Position numbers and translations under genes: made by a program. Below are positions 20,213 through 30,000 of a stretch of 64,000 nt of DNA, piece after piece. The stretch is from the NCBI GenBank assembly GCA_009829735.1, contig CM020620.1, positions 7,828,545 through 7,892,544 on the forward strand, given 5' to 3'. The notes below the pieces were generated by a model, which worked only from the letters and a program-made list of their open reading frames with translations, was not told where the DNA came from and did not search any database. Within the stretch, counting starts at the first letter, position 1, and each line of letters opens with the position of its first letter. This DNA comes from Pyropia yezoensis (Eukaryota > Rhodophyta > Bangiophyceae > Bangiales > Bangiaceae).

Positions 20213-22615
20213 CTGGGTAGCGCGTAGGTGAGGCCGATGATAATGGCCAGAGCTAAGGACCTTTTCATCTCGGCGTGTGCCGCTACCGCAGAATACATAC
20301 TGTTGCAGCAGATGAACTCTCGACGAGAGGTGTGAGGTTAGTTCCAAGCGCGTCCCCCACAGTCGCAACAACGTCTTCCAGATCGCCTACACCCATGCCA
20401 CGCACAACAACGGCCGAGCGGGTTCGATTGCACGAACGATCACCGGCGTCGTAGGGCGCGCGTGGGACACTGTCACTCCCCCCACCCTGGCGGCGGTTAT
20501 GGCCATTCCCCGCCGCCCCCCACCCCCGCTGGTCCGGGGGGGGAGCTGGCCCACTGTTTTTGCTTCAGCCAAAGGATGGGCCACAGCGCTGCAGTTCCGC
20601 ACCCCCCCCACGTGCATGCGAGAAGGACGTCCAACGCACGGTACGGCCGCCATTGCTCGACTGCTGACGGACAGCTTGGCGACGTCGGGGGTACTCCACC
20701 CCAGGGCCTCTACAGGCCAGCATGCGGATGCTGCGCCCTACGGGAACGATGGAGTCAAACCCGCTTACGCCGCGGGACGTAAGGTCCCTGCATGTGCCCC
20801 TTGTACATCAGCCGTCCGCCTCCGCTGTGCGCGAGGGCGAAAAAGCATGGCACGCCAGCGACGACCCACAAGACGGTCGTATCCTGCGTGACTGCGCGAT
20901 TCTCTCACACTCTTCTGGTCTTTACCGCTGCGAAGTCGCGGAAAACCTGCGCAAGCTCATCATCGAGCTTCGCCCGCAGCCCCACCGTCTCGGCCCCCCG
21001 CGCTGCCCGCACAGTCGCAACGGGGTGGCGGGGGGACAGCTGTTCACTCGACGGCTGTCCACGGGACTCACCAGCAAAGCCCTGCTGCACGTGCCTGCGG
21101 GTATGCTGACCTGCATGAAAAGCCTGCGTCCCACCGGGACGGTCGGCACGATGCCAATCAAGGCTCGGCTGAAGGTCTGGGAAGGTGTTTTGCACGCGGC
21201 GGGGGGATGCTTCGCCGCTGACCGCCAGATAGGCGGGGGGGGCATAGCAGCGCTATACCTATACCCACAGAGACCTGCAACGTTAAAGGTGCATCCTTAC
21301 ATGCCTCTCATGCACAACGACGCAACACCAGATTGTCGCCCCATCAATCTTGCCTTGCGCGTCGCTTTTTCCGTTCTCCCGCTCGCTTGGAGACCGCCAC
21401 AGTCACAGCCTGAAGATCGGGCGTCACGTTCCATTCTTCCCGAGCCCATAGGGAGACAGCCCGCCATCCTCTCAGTACCAGGTCGCACGAGGGGCGTCCT
21501 GCAGCACTGCCTTCAGCAGCAGGAAGAGAAGCGTCAGAAGTGTACCTGGGGTCTGACCAACCCGGAGAAGAAATACTACGGCAGCACTCGCTGAAGGGCG
21601 ACCGGTGCGTCTGCCGGCAGCCAGCGCTTCAGACGGGCGTCATAGCGGTGAATATGATGAGTTACACAGCAACTACAGGGCATGTCATGCCGCTGACTGT
21701 GACTTACCACACGAGATCCTAATTTCTTATCGCTGAGAACTCGCGTTTGCGAATCACGTGAGACGTGACCGCCGTATCGGCTCATCGAAGCGCATGGCTC
21801 CCCACGAGATTCGCATGAAGTATGCTCAGATTGTACTTTTTAAAAGAACTCTAGCAGCTTGAGCACGCGGTGGCACTGCCGAAGCCACGAATACCGACCT
21901 CCTCCTCGGCATCATCGAGTATGCTGAGCTACCAGGCAGTCTCTGCTTCTGCCATCGCTGCGAGAGCGAAACTTCATGTTAGACCGGTGACTGTCGGCGG
22001 CGCGGACGACTTCGTATACAGCTCCGCCGCCTTCCCGCTTGGCTCCTTAAATAACGCACTTACAGCGAGCCAAGCGTGAAGCAAAACTCCAGCGCTGGAC
22101 AGAAGCCGGCGGTGGAAGAGTATGTTGGGCGACACCCGGTGCCCCGCCGTTGCCTTTGGCCCAAGCACTACCACCGCTGCCACGCGCGTTCAGCAGCCAC
22201 GTCCACCGGGCAGTAACTTTACCACAAGCGTGTCTGCCGAGCGCCTCTGCTGTGTGGGCAACGTCGGTGGCGTTCTGAATCGCGGCCAACGCAAAGGAAC
22301 TGTGGGCGTTCCCATGGCGCTGTTCGCAGCCACCACGCCCTTCGAGTGGACGGGGTTGGGTATGCGCGGCGGAATCTAGGTCGCAAGTTGCCTGCTTACG
22401 CATCCGACGACAAGCGCGGAAGCTGGGCGACTCTGCATTGACGACTTCGGGTTTCTGGGCGGGACGGGAGAGACGGCGAGTAGAGGAGGAACGATAGGAT
22501 TCAAAAGGAGACTGTTTTTTAGCACTGTGCGCCGTCTGGCGCACCAAAGCGCGAATCGACTCCAACGCTCACTCCTCAAGCACACAAAGCACCCCGCACA
22601 AACTCTAAACGACTC
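20213..22615. other. Mostly unassigned DNA with one weak ORF
   Basis: No recognised gene. An open frame at 20722-21594 (plus, 290 codons, ATG) has ordinary amino-acid composition but no motif I recognise, and opposite-strand ORFs overlap it. Short C-runs occur near 20480-20610. I see no RNA gene. Confidence 0.4.
20722..21594 (+). CDS. Hypothetical ORF, weak
   Basis: 290 codons from an ATG, with no Ala/Gly bias, ending in a KKYYGSTR tail. No domain, signal peptide or membrane segment is evident. Part of it is shadowed by minus-strand ORFs. It is listed only because it is the longest ATG-started frame in this interval. Confidence 0.2.
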   Translation: MRMLRPTGTMESNPLTPRDVRSLHVPLVHQPSASAVREGEKAWHASDDPQDGRILRDCAILSHSSGLYRCEVAENLRKLIIELRPQPHRLGPPRCPHSRNGVAGGQLFTRRLSTGLTSKALLHVPAGMLTCMKSLRPTGTVGTMPIKARLKVWEGVLHAAGGCFAADRQIGGGGIAALYLYPQRPATLKVHPYMPLMHNDATPDCRPINLALRVAFSVLPLAWRPPQSQPEDRASRSILPEPIGRQPAILSVPGRTRGVLQHCLQQQEEKRQKCTWGLTNPEKKYYGSTR

Positions 22616-23204
22616 TCAAAGCGCAGGGTGCTTGTAAACGTCCCCATAGTTCACAAGAATCCTTTCTTCTGCGGCAATGGTCTGCGTCACATATACGTAC
22701 GACAAGCCGTGCACGACGAGCTGCGACGACGCCGACACAGGGTCGTGAGTCTGGTAGAAGCGAGCGTTGCTCACGTAGTGAGGGCGGTTGTCATCAACGA
22801 ATCCCGCAGCACAGAACAAGGCGGGGACAACCCAGCACGAGCGCCTGCTAGGTGACCGCGTCGCAAACGCCGTCTTTGTCGCCAGCTCCGTTGAAAGTAG
22901 TGGTCAAAGAGCGCCCGCCGCTGCGACCAGAAGCAGCGATCCATCCGGAGCTCCGACGACGTCTTCTGCCACACAGTTGCAGTACAGCGCAGCGTTCGAG
23001 GGAGACTGCTGGGCCCGAAAATGATGCTGTCGGCGCTCGGGGAGCTCGCGGCCGCGTCGAGGTCCTTGTACATGAGCTGTACGAAGGAAGGCAGGATACG
23101 CTCCCCCTCCAGCAGAGGCCGCGCCGCAAACACCTCGCGCCCATGACCAGTGGACGGCGCTATAAACGTGCCGCATGCGGCAGCATCCGCCGCCAGCAAG
23201 TCGT
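22616..23204 (-). pseudogene. SET-domain protein, C-terminal part, cut by element A
   Basis: Read on the minus strand. A frame begins at the LTR junction (KDDLLAADA) and runs through FIAPSTGHGREVFAARPLLEGERIL, which resembles the start of a SET domain. After a change of frame near 22800-22870 it ends with FVDDN, NARFY and TIAAEERILVNYGDVY, resembling the SET core and its post-core motif. SET proteins methylate lysines using S-adenosylmethionine; the substrate here is unknown. The frame change and a TAG near 22850 could be an intron, decay or sequencing indels. The missing N-terminal part is at 62334-62538: both pieces carry the duplication CAAGG, and joining them keeps the frame across the junction. 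Confidence is moderate for SET and high that the gene is split. Confidence 0.6.
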
Positions 23205-23209
23205 CCTTG
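23205..23209. repeat. Target-site duplication of element A (3' side)
   Basis: CCTTG on the plus strand, that is CAAGG next to the 3' LTR in the element's orientation. The partner CAAGG is at 62534-62538, beside the 5' LTR. Confidence 0.8.
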
Positions 23210-23572
23210 TGTAGCACAATAGGAATCCGTCGCACGTCCACTCTCAGGGAACACTCACCAAGGGGGATCGGCACCAACGTCACCGGGAGGCCAAGGTTGC
23301 TGTCCTTGGAGCGCAAGCCACGGGACCAAGATGGGAGCCCAAATGGGAGGGGTTTGTTGTTCTGCCTTGGCCGGCGGTGGATTCGCCACTGGCCCCCTCG
23401 TTATAAACCCTCGGAGACACTACTAACTACCCTCCACCCCAAGATGCAAGTCCCTCTGGTCATACGTAACTTATAGATACCGTGACCAGTACGGACTCTC
23501 AAATTGAAAGTTAAGGATTAGAAGTAGCCCCCCTAATATTAGGGTCACAATACGGCCAACCATATTGCTACA
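23210..23572 (-). repeat. Element A 3' LTR (363 bp)
   Basis: Starts TGTAGCAATATGG (at 23572) and ends TTGTGCTACA (at 23210), with TGTAGCA/TGCTACA inverted ends. It is the same length as, and by eye identical to, the LTR at 62539-62901 on the other strand. Confidence 0.92.
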
Positions 23573-23587
23573 TATCCCCCCCTTAGA
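23573..23587 (-). other. Element A polypurine tract
   Basis: On the minus strand a purine run reading AAGGGGGGGATA ends directly against the LTR start. This is the position and composition expected of the plus-strand primer. Confidence 0.75.
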
Positions 23588-24158
23588 TTCGGCCCGTCCT
23601 CGGGTCGAGTTGCATTCGGGTTACCGAATGTAAGTGGGTCGCGTGACTGTTTACCCGTCGGGTGGGGCTTTGCGCCCCGTCGCGACAGACACCCCTTTTC
23701 GAGGTTGTCCGAGGGGGGTGCCCCCCTTTGTGTGGTACACACACGATCCGTTTTCCGGACCGTTAATTTCCCGATGCGGGTTTTTGTTCACGACCCCCCT
23801 TTCCGAGGGGTGGTGCAAGCGGATCCGCCACCAGGTGCCTGGTGGTAGGGGGGCCCCTCTCGTGTGGACGATTGAGTGGGGGGCGGGGGCTGCCCGCGTT
23901 GCGTGGGGGCGGTTGGGGGTGACCCCCCTTTGCTTACCCCGTGTGTGGGGGTGGCCCCGTCCCGCCCAGGTGCCTGGGTGGAGCGCGTTCGTAGCCCCGT
24001 GGGGCGCGGGTCGACCCGCGTGTTTGTGGCGCTTCTCGTAGCCGTTTGTGGTCATAAGCGCGGGTGCCCGCGCTTCCCTGGCTCGTCCCGGTTATCCCAC
24101 CGTACCGGGCCGTAGCCGTCGACGGCTTGTGGGCGTGGGGGACTCCGCACCCGTTATC

Positions 24159-26606
24159 ATGTCCTATCCCCAGGTGCTTGGAGAGGAGGAAGACCTCCTG
24201 ATCGGGGAGGAGATGGAGGACGACGCGCCTGTCGGTCCCGACGCCGCGCGTTACGGGGTGAGCTCGTCTGACGACGACGGGCCTGCGGTGTCCGTCCGTC
24301 TGTCGGCCGGAGGACTGTCGTCCGTGTGCAGCGGCACGACGGTGCCGTCGGCCGGCGGTCAACCCGGCGGTCAACCGCGCGTGGCGGCTTCTACCCCCTC
24401 TCTGCCGGCTGCCCGGATGGAGCCTGGTGCCGGTGCCGGCTCACCGCAGCTACCTCAAGATGGTCCGCCCTGCGGCGGAGGTGGCGACCCGCAGCCGACT
24501 CCGGCTGGTCAAGGTGGTCCGGGTGTCCGGGCGGTGACTCCTCGAGGCGGTCCCGACGTTGACGCGGGTGGTGGTGGCGGTGCGACACCCGGTGCGGCGG
24601 GTCAAGACGGTGCGGGTGTCCGCACGGCCGGGGCTCCGGCTCCGGAGGCTGTCCAAGTGCCTTCCCCTTCCGAGGCGGGGGCTACGCCGACGGGTGGTGC
24701 CGGCGCCGGTACCGTACCTGCGGTGCCGCGGGTGTCGAGCGGTCAAGACGCTCCTTCTCCCATGGCGGTTGACACCGGGAGTTACTCCGGGCGGGCGCCC
24801 GCCCTTCTTCTTCCTCATCGGCCTCGTCAATCTCCGACGTCGGCCCCTCTGCCGGTGGTGCGTCCCCCGGCGCCCCCGATTCTTCCTGGTCCTGCCCGGG
24901 TTGCCCCGTTGGGTGGCGGCGTCGCCGTGGCGGCGGGTCAACCCGCCATGTCGGTGTCCGACTTGGTGGCTCGGGTTCGAGGCCTCACGGTGCAAGAGTC
25001 GATGGAGTCCGATGGGCGTATGCGGGTGGACTTCCACCTGGTGCATCCCCGTGGAGAGTCCTCCCGGCGCGTCAAGGTGGACCCGAGCTGGGAGCGGGAG
25101 TTGGTGCGGCTGGTCAACCAGCCGAACGCGGTCCGGGTGGAACACCATTGGATCCTGAGTCAGCCGGACGACCGGCATGCGCAGCTCTGGCGCACCCGGG
25201 TGGGACGGGGTGAGGTCTACCTCGACCCCAACTTCGGGGTCTGCGACCTGATTGCCCCCGCGTTGCCGCGGGAGATTGACTACCCGGCTAGTGCTCGGGG
25301 GATTGCGGCGGCGGCGGAGCCGGTTGCGTTTGGGGAGACGGTGAGCCGTACCGGTCGGTATCCCGACTTTGACTACTACCCGGGGGTACCCCCGTATCTG
25401 TCGTTGACGGCTCCCTACCCGCCCATGGCGGGGTTGAAGTCGGCGTCGAGTTGGCGACGTAACCATGGTGTCATGGCGGATGCGTTCCGCACGGATATAA
25501 CGTGTGCGTTGCAGACCGGCAACGGTCGTGCTCCGGTATACACTCCCGTGCGCCCGCCGCTATGGCAGGAGGGGTGGGAACCCGCCCCTGCTTTCCGGTT
25601 TGACACCGGCTCCTGCCTTCGCTACTTCGGGAGTGTGTTGGCCTCGCGACCGGTCCACCCGTTGCAGGGTACCTTCACCCTTGAGGTTACCCTCGGGCAG
25701 GCTTCATCCTTCTTGCTGTCCGTCCGCCGGCAGGGTCGTCTGTTTCATCTTCCGACGGGTGTCCGTCGGCACATCGCGCAGTTGGGCGTGGATCTGATAG
25801 CTGCCAAGACCGGGTTGGCCCGGGAGTTCGAAGCCCTGCTGGCTGTTCACGATGCCGTGAACTGGGCTGGGGTGTTGGCCCTTCCCCCGTACCGGGACCC
25901 GCAGGCTGGGGCTTCCCCCTTGCCTCGTCACTCGTTGCGTGTCCGGCGTACTCAGCCGGGTGAGCCTAGTTGCCATGGGTGGGCGTCCACCGAGGCTGTT
26001 GCTGACCTGGGTATTCCCATGGTTATCCATGACCCTCTTCAGGTCCTTGCTCCGTGGTTCGGTAACCCGATGCCGGCGGCGGTTGGCCGTCGTCCCCGAG
26101 AGTGGGGCTCTGTGGGTGGGGAGCGTGAGGTGTCCCGTCGTCGGGCGGAGTACCGCCGTGGTTACGGTGGAGCCCCTTCGGTAGGGTCCTACCGGGCCTC
26201 GTATCAAGTGCCACCGGCTCCGGTGGTAGCCGTGTCGGCTCCTGTGGCTCCTCTGGCTGCGCCAGTGTCACCTCCCGCCCCTGTCCTACATGACGGGGGT
26301 CCCCGTCTCTGGTATGAGGGCGTTGACGCCCTTGTTACCCGCGCAATGCCTGGGGATCTCTCTGTTAGCTGGGGGGATATCCCCCCAGGTGCTGCGCTGG
26401 TTGGGTCCGCGCGTTGCTTCGGTGGCGTGCTGGACCGCCTCCAGAAAGCTCTGGAGGACGTGGAGGCTGGCCGCAGCACCCTCGTCCAGCTATGCACCGA
26501 GGTAACTCGGGTGGTCGACCGTCGTGACGTTGCCGACCGGTGGAGCACGGAGGTCTACGCGCTTACGCGTGAGTGGCCTCCCTCGGGCAGTGGGTCTACC
26601 CACTGA
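24159..26606 (+). CDS. Antisense ORF of chromovirus A (unknown function)
   Basis: 815 residues from the ATG at 24159, on the strand opposite to gag-pol, between pol and the 3' LTR. The frame is open back to 24048. Start: a short acidic patch (GEEEDLLIGEEMEDD). Residues 40-265 are Gly/Pro/Ala-rich and disordered. Residues 270-660 look folded, with many Trp and aromatic residues (HHWIL, DYYPGVPPYLSL, FRFDTGSCLRYFGSVL). A second Pro/Ala linker follows, then a C-terminal helical segment (FGGVLDRLQKALEDVEAG, RWSTEVYAL). No signal peptide, transmembrane helix or known domain is recognised. Element B carries an ORF in the same place with a similar C-terminal pattern. Transcription would have to start in or near the 3' LTR, reading inward. 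The function is not inferred. Confidence 0.75.
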   Translation: MSYPQVLGEEEDLLIGEEMEDDAPVGPDAARYGVSSSDDDGPAVSVRLSAGGLSSVCSGTTVPSAGGQPGGQPRVAASTPSLPAARMEPGAGAGSPQLPQDGPPCGGGGDPQPTPAGQGGPGVRAVTPRGGPDVDAGGGGGATPGAAGQDGAGVRTAGAPAPEAVQVPSPSEAGATPTGGAGAGTVPAVPRVSSGQDAPSPMAVDTGSYSGRAPALLLPHRPRQSPTSAPLPVVRPPAPPILPGPARVAPLGGGVAVAAGQPAMSVSDLVARVRGLTVQESMESDGRMRVDFHLVHPRGESSRRVKVDPSWERELVRLVNQPNAVRVEHHWILSQPDDRHAQLWRTRVGRGEVYLDPNFGVCDLIAPALPREIDYPASARGIAAAAEPVAFGETVSRTGRYPDFDYYPGVPPYLSLTAPYPPMAGLKSASSWRRNHGVMADAFRTDITCALQTGNGRAPVYTPVRPPLWQEGWEPAPAFRFDTGSCLRYFGSVLASRPVHPLQGTFTLEVTLGQASSFLLSVRRQGRLFHLPTGVRRHIAQLGVDLIAAKTGLAREFEALLAVHDAVNWAGVLALPPYRDPQAGASPLPRHSLRVRRTQPGEPSCHGWASTEAVADLGIPMVIHDPLQVLAPWFGNPMPAAVGRRPREWGSVGGEREVSRRRAEYRRGYGGAPSVGSYRASYQVPPAPVVAVSAPVAPLAAPVSPPAPVLHDGGPRLWYEGVDALVTRAMPGDLSVSWGDIPPGAALVGSARCFGGVLDRLQKALEDVEAGRSTLVQLCTEVTRVVDRRDVADRWSTEVYALTREWPPSGSGSTH

Positions 26607-26918
26607 GGAGTGCTATTGTTTGTGCGGGAGAGGGCCCCGGCAACCCTTATGGTAGCCGGGTAGTAGTGAGTATAAACTCATCCCCCGCTGGGGGCATTGC
26701 TTGCCTCTGTTTGCTGCCCTGGGGAGTACCCCTTCTGGCTCAGTGGTGCCTTGCCTCCCGTCCAACTTCTTCCGGTTGGTTCATGCTTGGGGAGGTTATC
26801 CTCCCTCACTTTGTGTCTTGGCTTTGGGAGGTCATCCTCCCGTGTAAGCCCCCTAGTTACTTCGATATTATCGAGGTTAGCCTTTACCTTTAAGTTAACT
26901 TATTAAGGTTCAGGTTTT

Positions 26919-27014
26919 ACTTAGTTACCTAAGCTTAGCTCTACTTAGTTACCTAAGCTTGGTTCGACTTAGAAACCTAAGTCTGATTTGACTTAGAAAC
27001 CTAAGTCTGCCATA
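26919..27014. repeat. Four-copy 24-bp palindrome array
   Basis: Four 18-bp units (ACTTAGTTACCTAAGCTT twice, then ACTTAGAAACCTAAGTCT twice) start at 26919, 26943, 26967 and 26991, exactly 24 bp apart. Each contains CTTAG/CTAAG arms able to form a small hairpin. The array lies in the 480-bp space where the antisense ORF (ending 26606) and pol (ending 27086) converge. It could serve as a terminator or polyadenylation region or a protein-binding array. The AT-rich composition contrasts with both flanking genes. Confidence 0.85.
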
Positions 27015-27085
27015 ACCATGTCACACCCTACTTAGTAGGTATAAGCCTCACCCCCCAACAGCCGAAGTCGGTGTCGGTTGGGTTG

Positions 27086-30000
27086 TTACAGTAGGCGTCG
27101 TCGCCTCATGTAAGGCATGAGTAGTTGGCGGGGTATATTCGCCGCCTGTTCCCAGGTGGGTGAGTCGTATCCGACCCACATAACCTTGACGTACCAGGGT
27201 CCTGGTATGTCCGGGTCGGTGTGTCCGACCACGCTCTCTACTTGGTATGGAATCCCATCCGGTCCCACCGGGTCATCCGACCGGTGGGTTGTAAGAGCTT
27301 CATGTAGCAACCCAGCCGGTACCGGCTGAGGCTGTTCCGGCTTCGGAGCAGGTGTGACATCATTCATACTGATGCGTTGGATCTCCGTATCGGAGTGTAA
27401 GATAACAGAGTGGTCATCTCTGTGGAGGATCTGGTACGGTCCCTTGACCGGTTGCATAAGCTTGTTCCCTCGGAACTTCTGGTGTCTGATATAGACCCAG
27501 TCACCTGTTACCAGGGTTGCGTTGCGCACCCGTAGTCGGGCGTCGAAGTTCTTCTTATAACGAAGTTGTGTTCTGTCAAGGGCACCCTTGAGCTTAGGAA
27601 TCATCCACGATAGCTTGGCCAACCAAGCTAGGTGGATGCGTTCGGCGGGTCGGCCCTTCGGTGTATCATACCGAGTGCACCTGCCGGGTGGCAGCGTCAG
27701 GTTACCGACGCCTAGTGGCATGACCCACTCCAGCGGAGCAATGTTTGTGCTCCGATGTGGCCTGGCATTGTATGCCAGGGTGAGTACGGACAGAAGCCTG
27801 TCCCAAGTGTTCGTGTGCTCGGCCACGTAGCACTGTAGCATCTTTACGATGGTGCGGTTGAACCGCTCCACCTGCCCGTTGGACTGCGGGTGGTAGTCGG
27901 ATGCCCGACGTGGTTCGATACCGAACATGCCCAGGACCTTCGTGCAGAATGCCGACGTAAGGTTTGCTCCGTTATCGGAGAGGAGTTGCTTCATGACTCC
28001 GTATGCACTGATCCAGTGGTCAACCACTGCGTTCATGATCGTGTATGCCGTATCATTCGGGATGGCTGCCGCTCTTGACAGCTTAGTGAAGCGGTCAGAC
28101 ATGACCAGGATGTACCTGTTCCCTTCTTCCTTTATCGGAAGTGGCCCGAGTATGTCGATAGCGACTTGCTCGTTGGGCCCATCAGGTGGGAATAGCTTCA
28201 TGGCAGACGCCTGCCTATGTAGACTCATGCGGTTACGTGCACAGGGGTGGCATCCCCTTACGTGGTCGACCACGTCGACGGCCATTGCTGGCCAGTAGAA
28301 GAACCTTCGCATTGCTGCGAACATACGTGAACCCCCCGGGTGTCCGGCTGTAGGGTTCTCATGTTCTCGTTCCATGACGGCTTGCCGTAAGGACACGGGA
28401 ACCACGACTTGATGTCGTCCATCGGCGGGTGCCCGCCGGTATATGAGTCCGTCTTCGTTCTCGGAGAAGATGCCGGCCGTACCGGCCAGGAGGTTAGCAC
28501 GACGACGTCTACAGTCATCGTCGTTGGCCTGTGCCTCGCGGAAGTCCGCGAGGGTCAATGGGCACGCAAGGTGTGCCATGGTATGGTCAACCATACCCTG
28601 GGTAGCATTACCCACCATGCACACCGGTACTACCGGGATGTCCTCGTCCACCGGGCGGGTATCCCCGCTCGGGGTGTCGAGTCGAGACAACGCGTCTCCG
28701 AGGTGGTGGGTTGACCCAGCCTTATACACCGTGCGGTAGTCGTGCTCGGCCATCTTCAGCCTCCATCGGGCTAGCCTCCCATGGCTATCGGAATCCTTGT
28801 CACCAAGGTTGAGGAGCCATCGTAGGGGTTCGTGGTCGGACCTCACGATGAACCTGGAGTCCTCCAGGTATGGACGGAGCAGTTGCACTGCCCATATAAC
28901 TCCGAGGCATTCACGCTCGGTGGCACTATAGTTCCGCTCAGCCGGGTTGAGTGTCCGGCTGAAGTACCCTACCGGACGTAGGTCCGGGATAACGTTATCG
29001 GTACCGATCAACGTCTCTCCCTGTAACAGGGTGCATCCCACTTGTGTATCACACGCATCGACATCGATGACGAAGGTACCCCGTCTATGCGGTAACGCAA
29101 GGACGGGTGGGGCTAGTAGGGTTCGCTTCAGCGACTCGAATGCCTCCTCTTCGCTAGGCGAAGGGGGTTGGAGTACCTTGGGTAAGGTACTGCTCGTAAG
29201 AACCGTTAACGGTTTAGCTATCCGAGCGAAGTCCTTGACGAACCGTCGGTATACATTGCACATTCCCAGGAAGCTCTTGAGCTGCGTCTGGGTGTTAGGG
29301 AACCGGGCATCCCGGAGTGCCCGGGTATTGGCTTCGAGTACCCCTAGCTTACCAGGGGTTATCTGGTGGCCCAGATACTCGACCGTCTGTTGGAAGAAGG
29401 CGCACTTCTTCAGACGCAGGGTTACCCCGGCGTTCCTCAAGAGGGTAAGTACCTCGTCAACATGTTGTACATGGTCATCCATGTTACGCGAGAAGACGAT
29501 GACGTCATCGAGGTACACTAGGCAGTTACGCCACTTCACCCCCGACAGTATAATGTCGATAGCCCGCTGGAATGTAGCGGGGGCGTTGGACAATCCGAAG
29601 GGCATCCTTAGGAACTCGTACACTCCACTGTGACAGACGAATGCCGTCTTGGGGATATCCTCGTCCGCCACCGGGATCTGCCAGTATCCGGCATTGCAGT
29701 CGATGGTGGTAAACACCGTAGCCTCCCCCAGGGAGTCGATGCATTCATCCATCCTTGGTAAAAGGTATGAGTCCTTCTTGGTAACCAAGTTGAGGCGTCG
29801 ATAATCGATGCAAAACCGAGGAGTTTGATCCTTCTTCGGCACAATAACGACTGGGGCACCCCATTCCGACATCGAAGGTCGGATCACCTTAGCTTCACTC
29901 ATCCTCTTCACTTCTCCATCAACGGTCTCTCGTTGCATAGGTCCCGCTCGGTGCGGTTGTGAGCGGGCGGGTCGTGCGCCTGGTACCAGGTCTATACGAT

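Noticed and set aside
22616..22855. The idea that the SET C-terminal piece is a complete small gene
   Set aside because: The frame enters directly from an LTR, and the matching N-terminal piece with the same target duplication is at 62.3 kb.
23150..23476. 108-residue plus ORF, with a near-identical minus ORF at 62635-62934
   Set aside because: Both lie in the 363-bp LTR. The similarity is the repeat itself, not a gene family.
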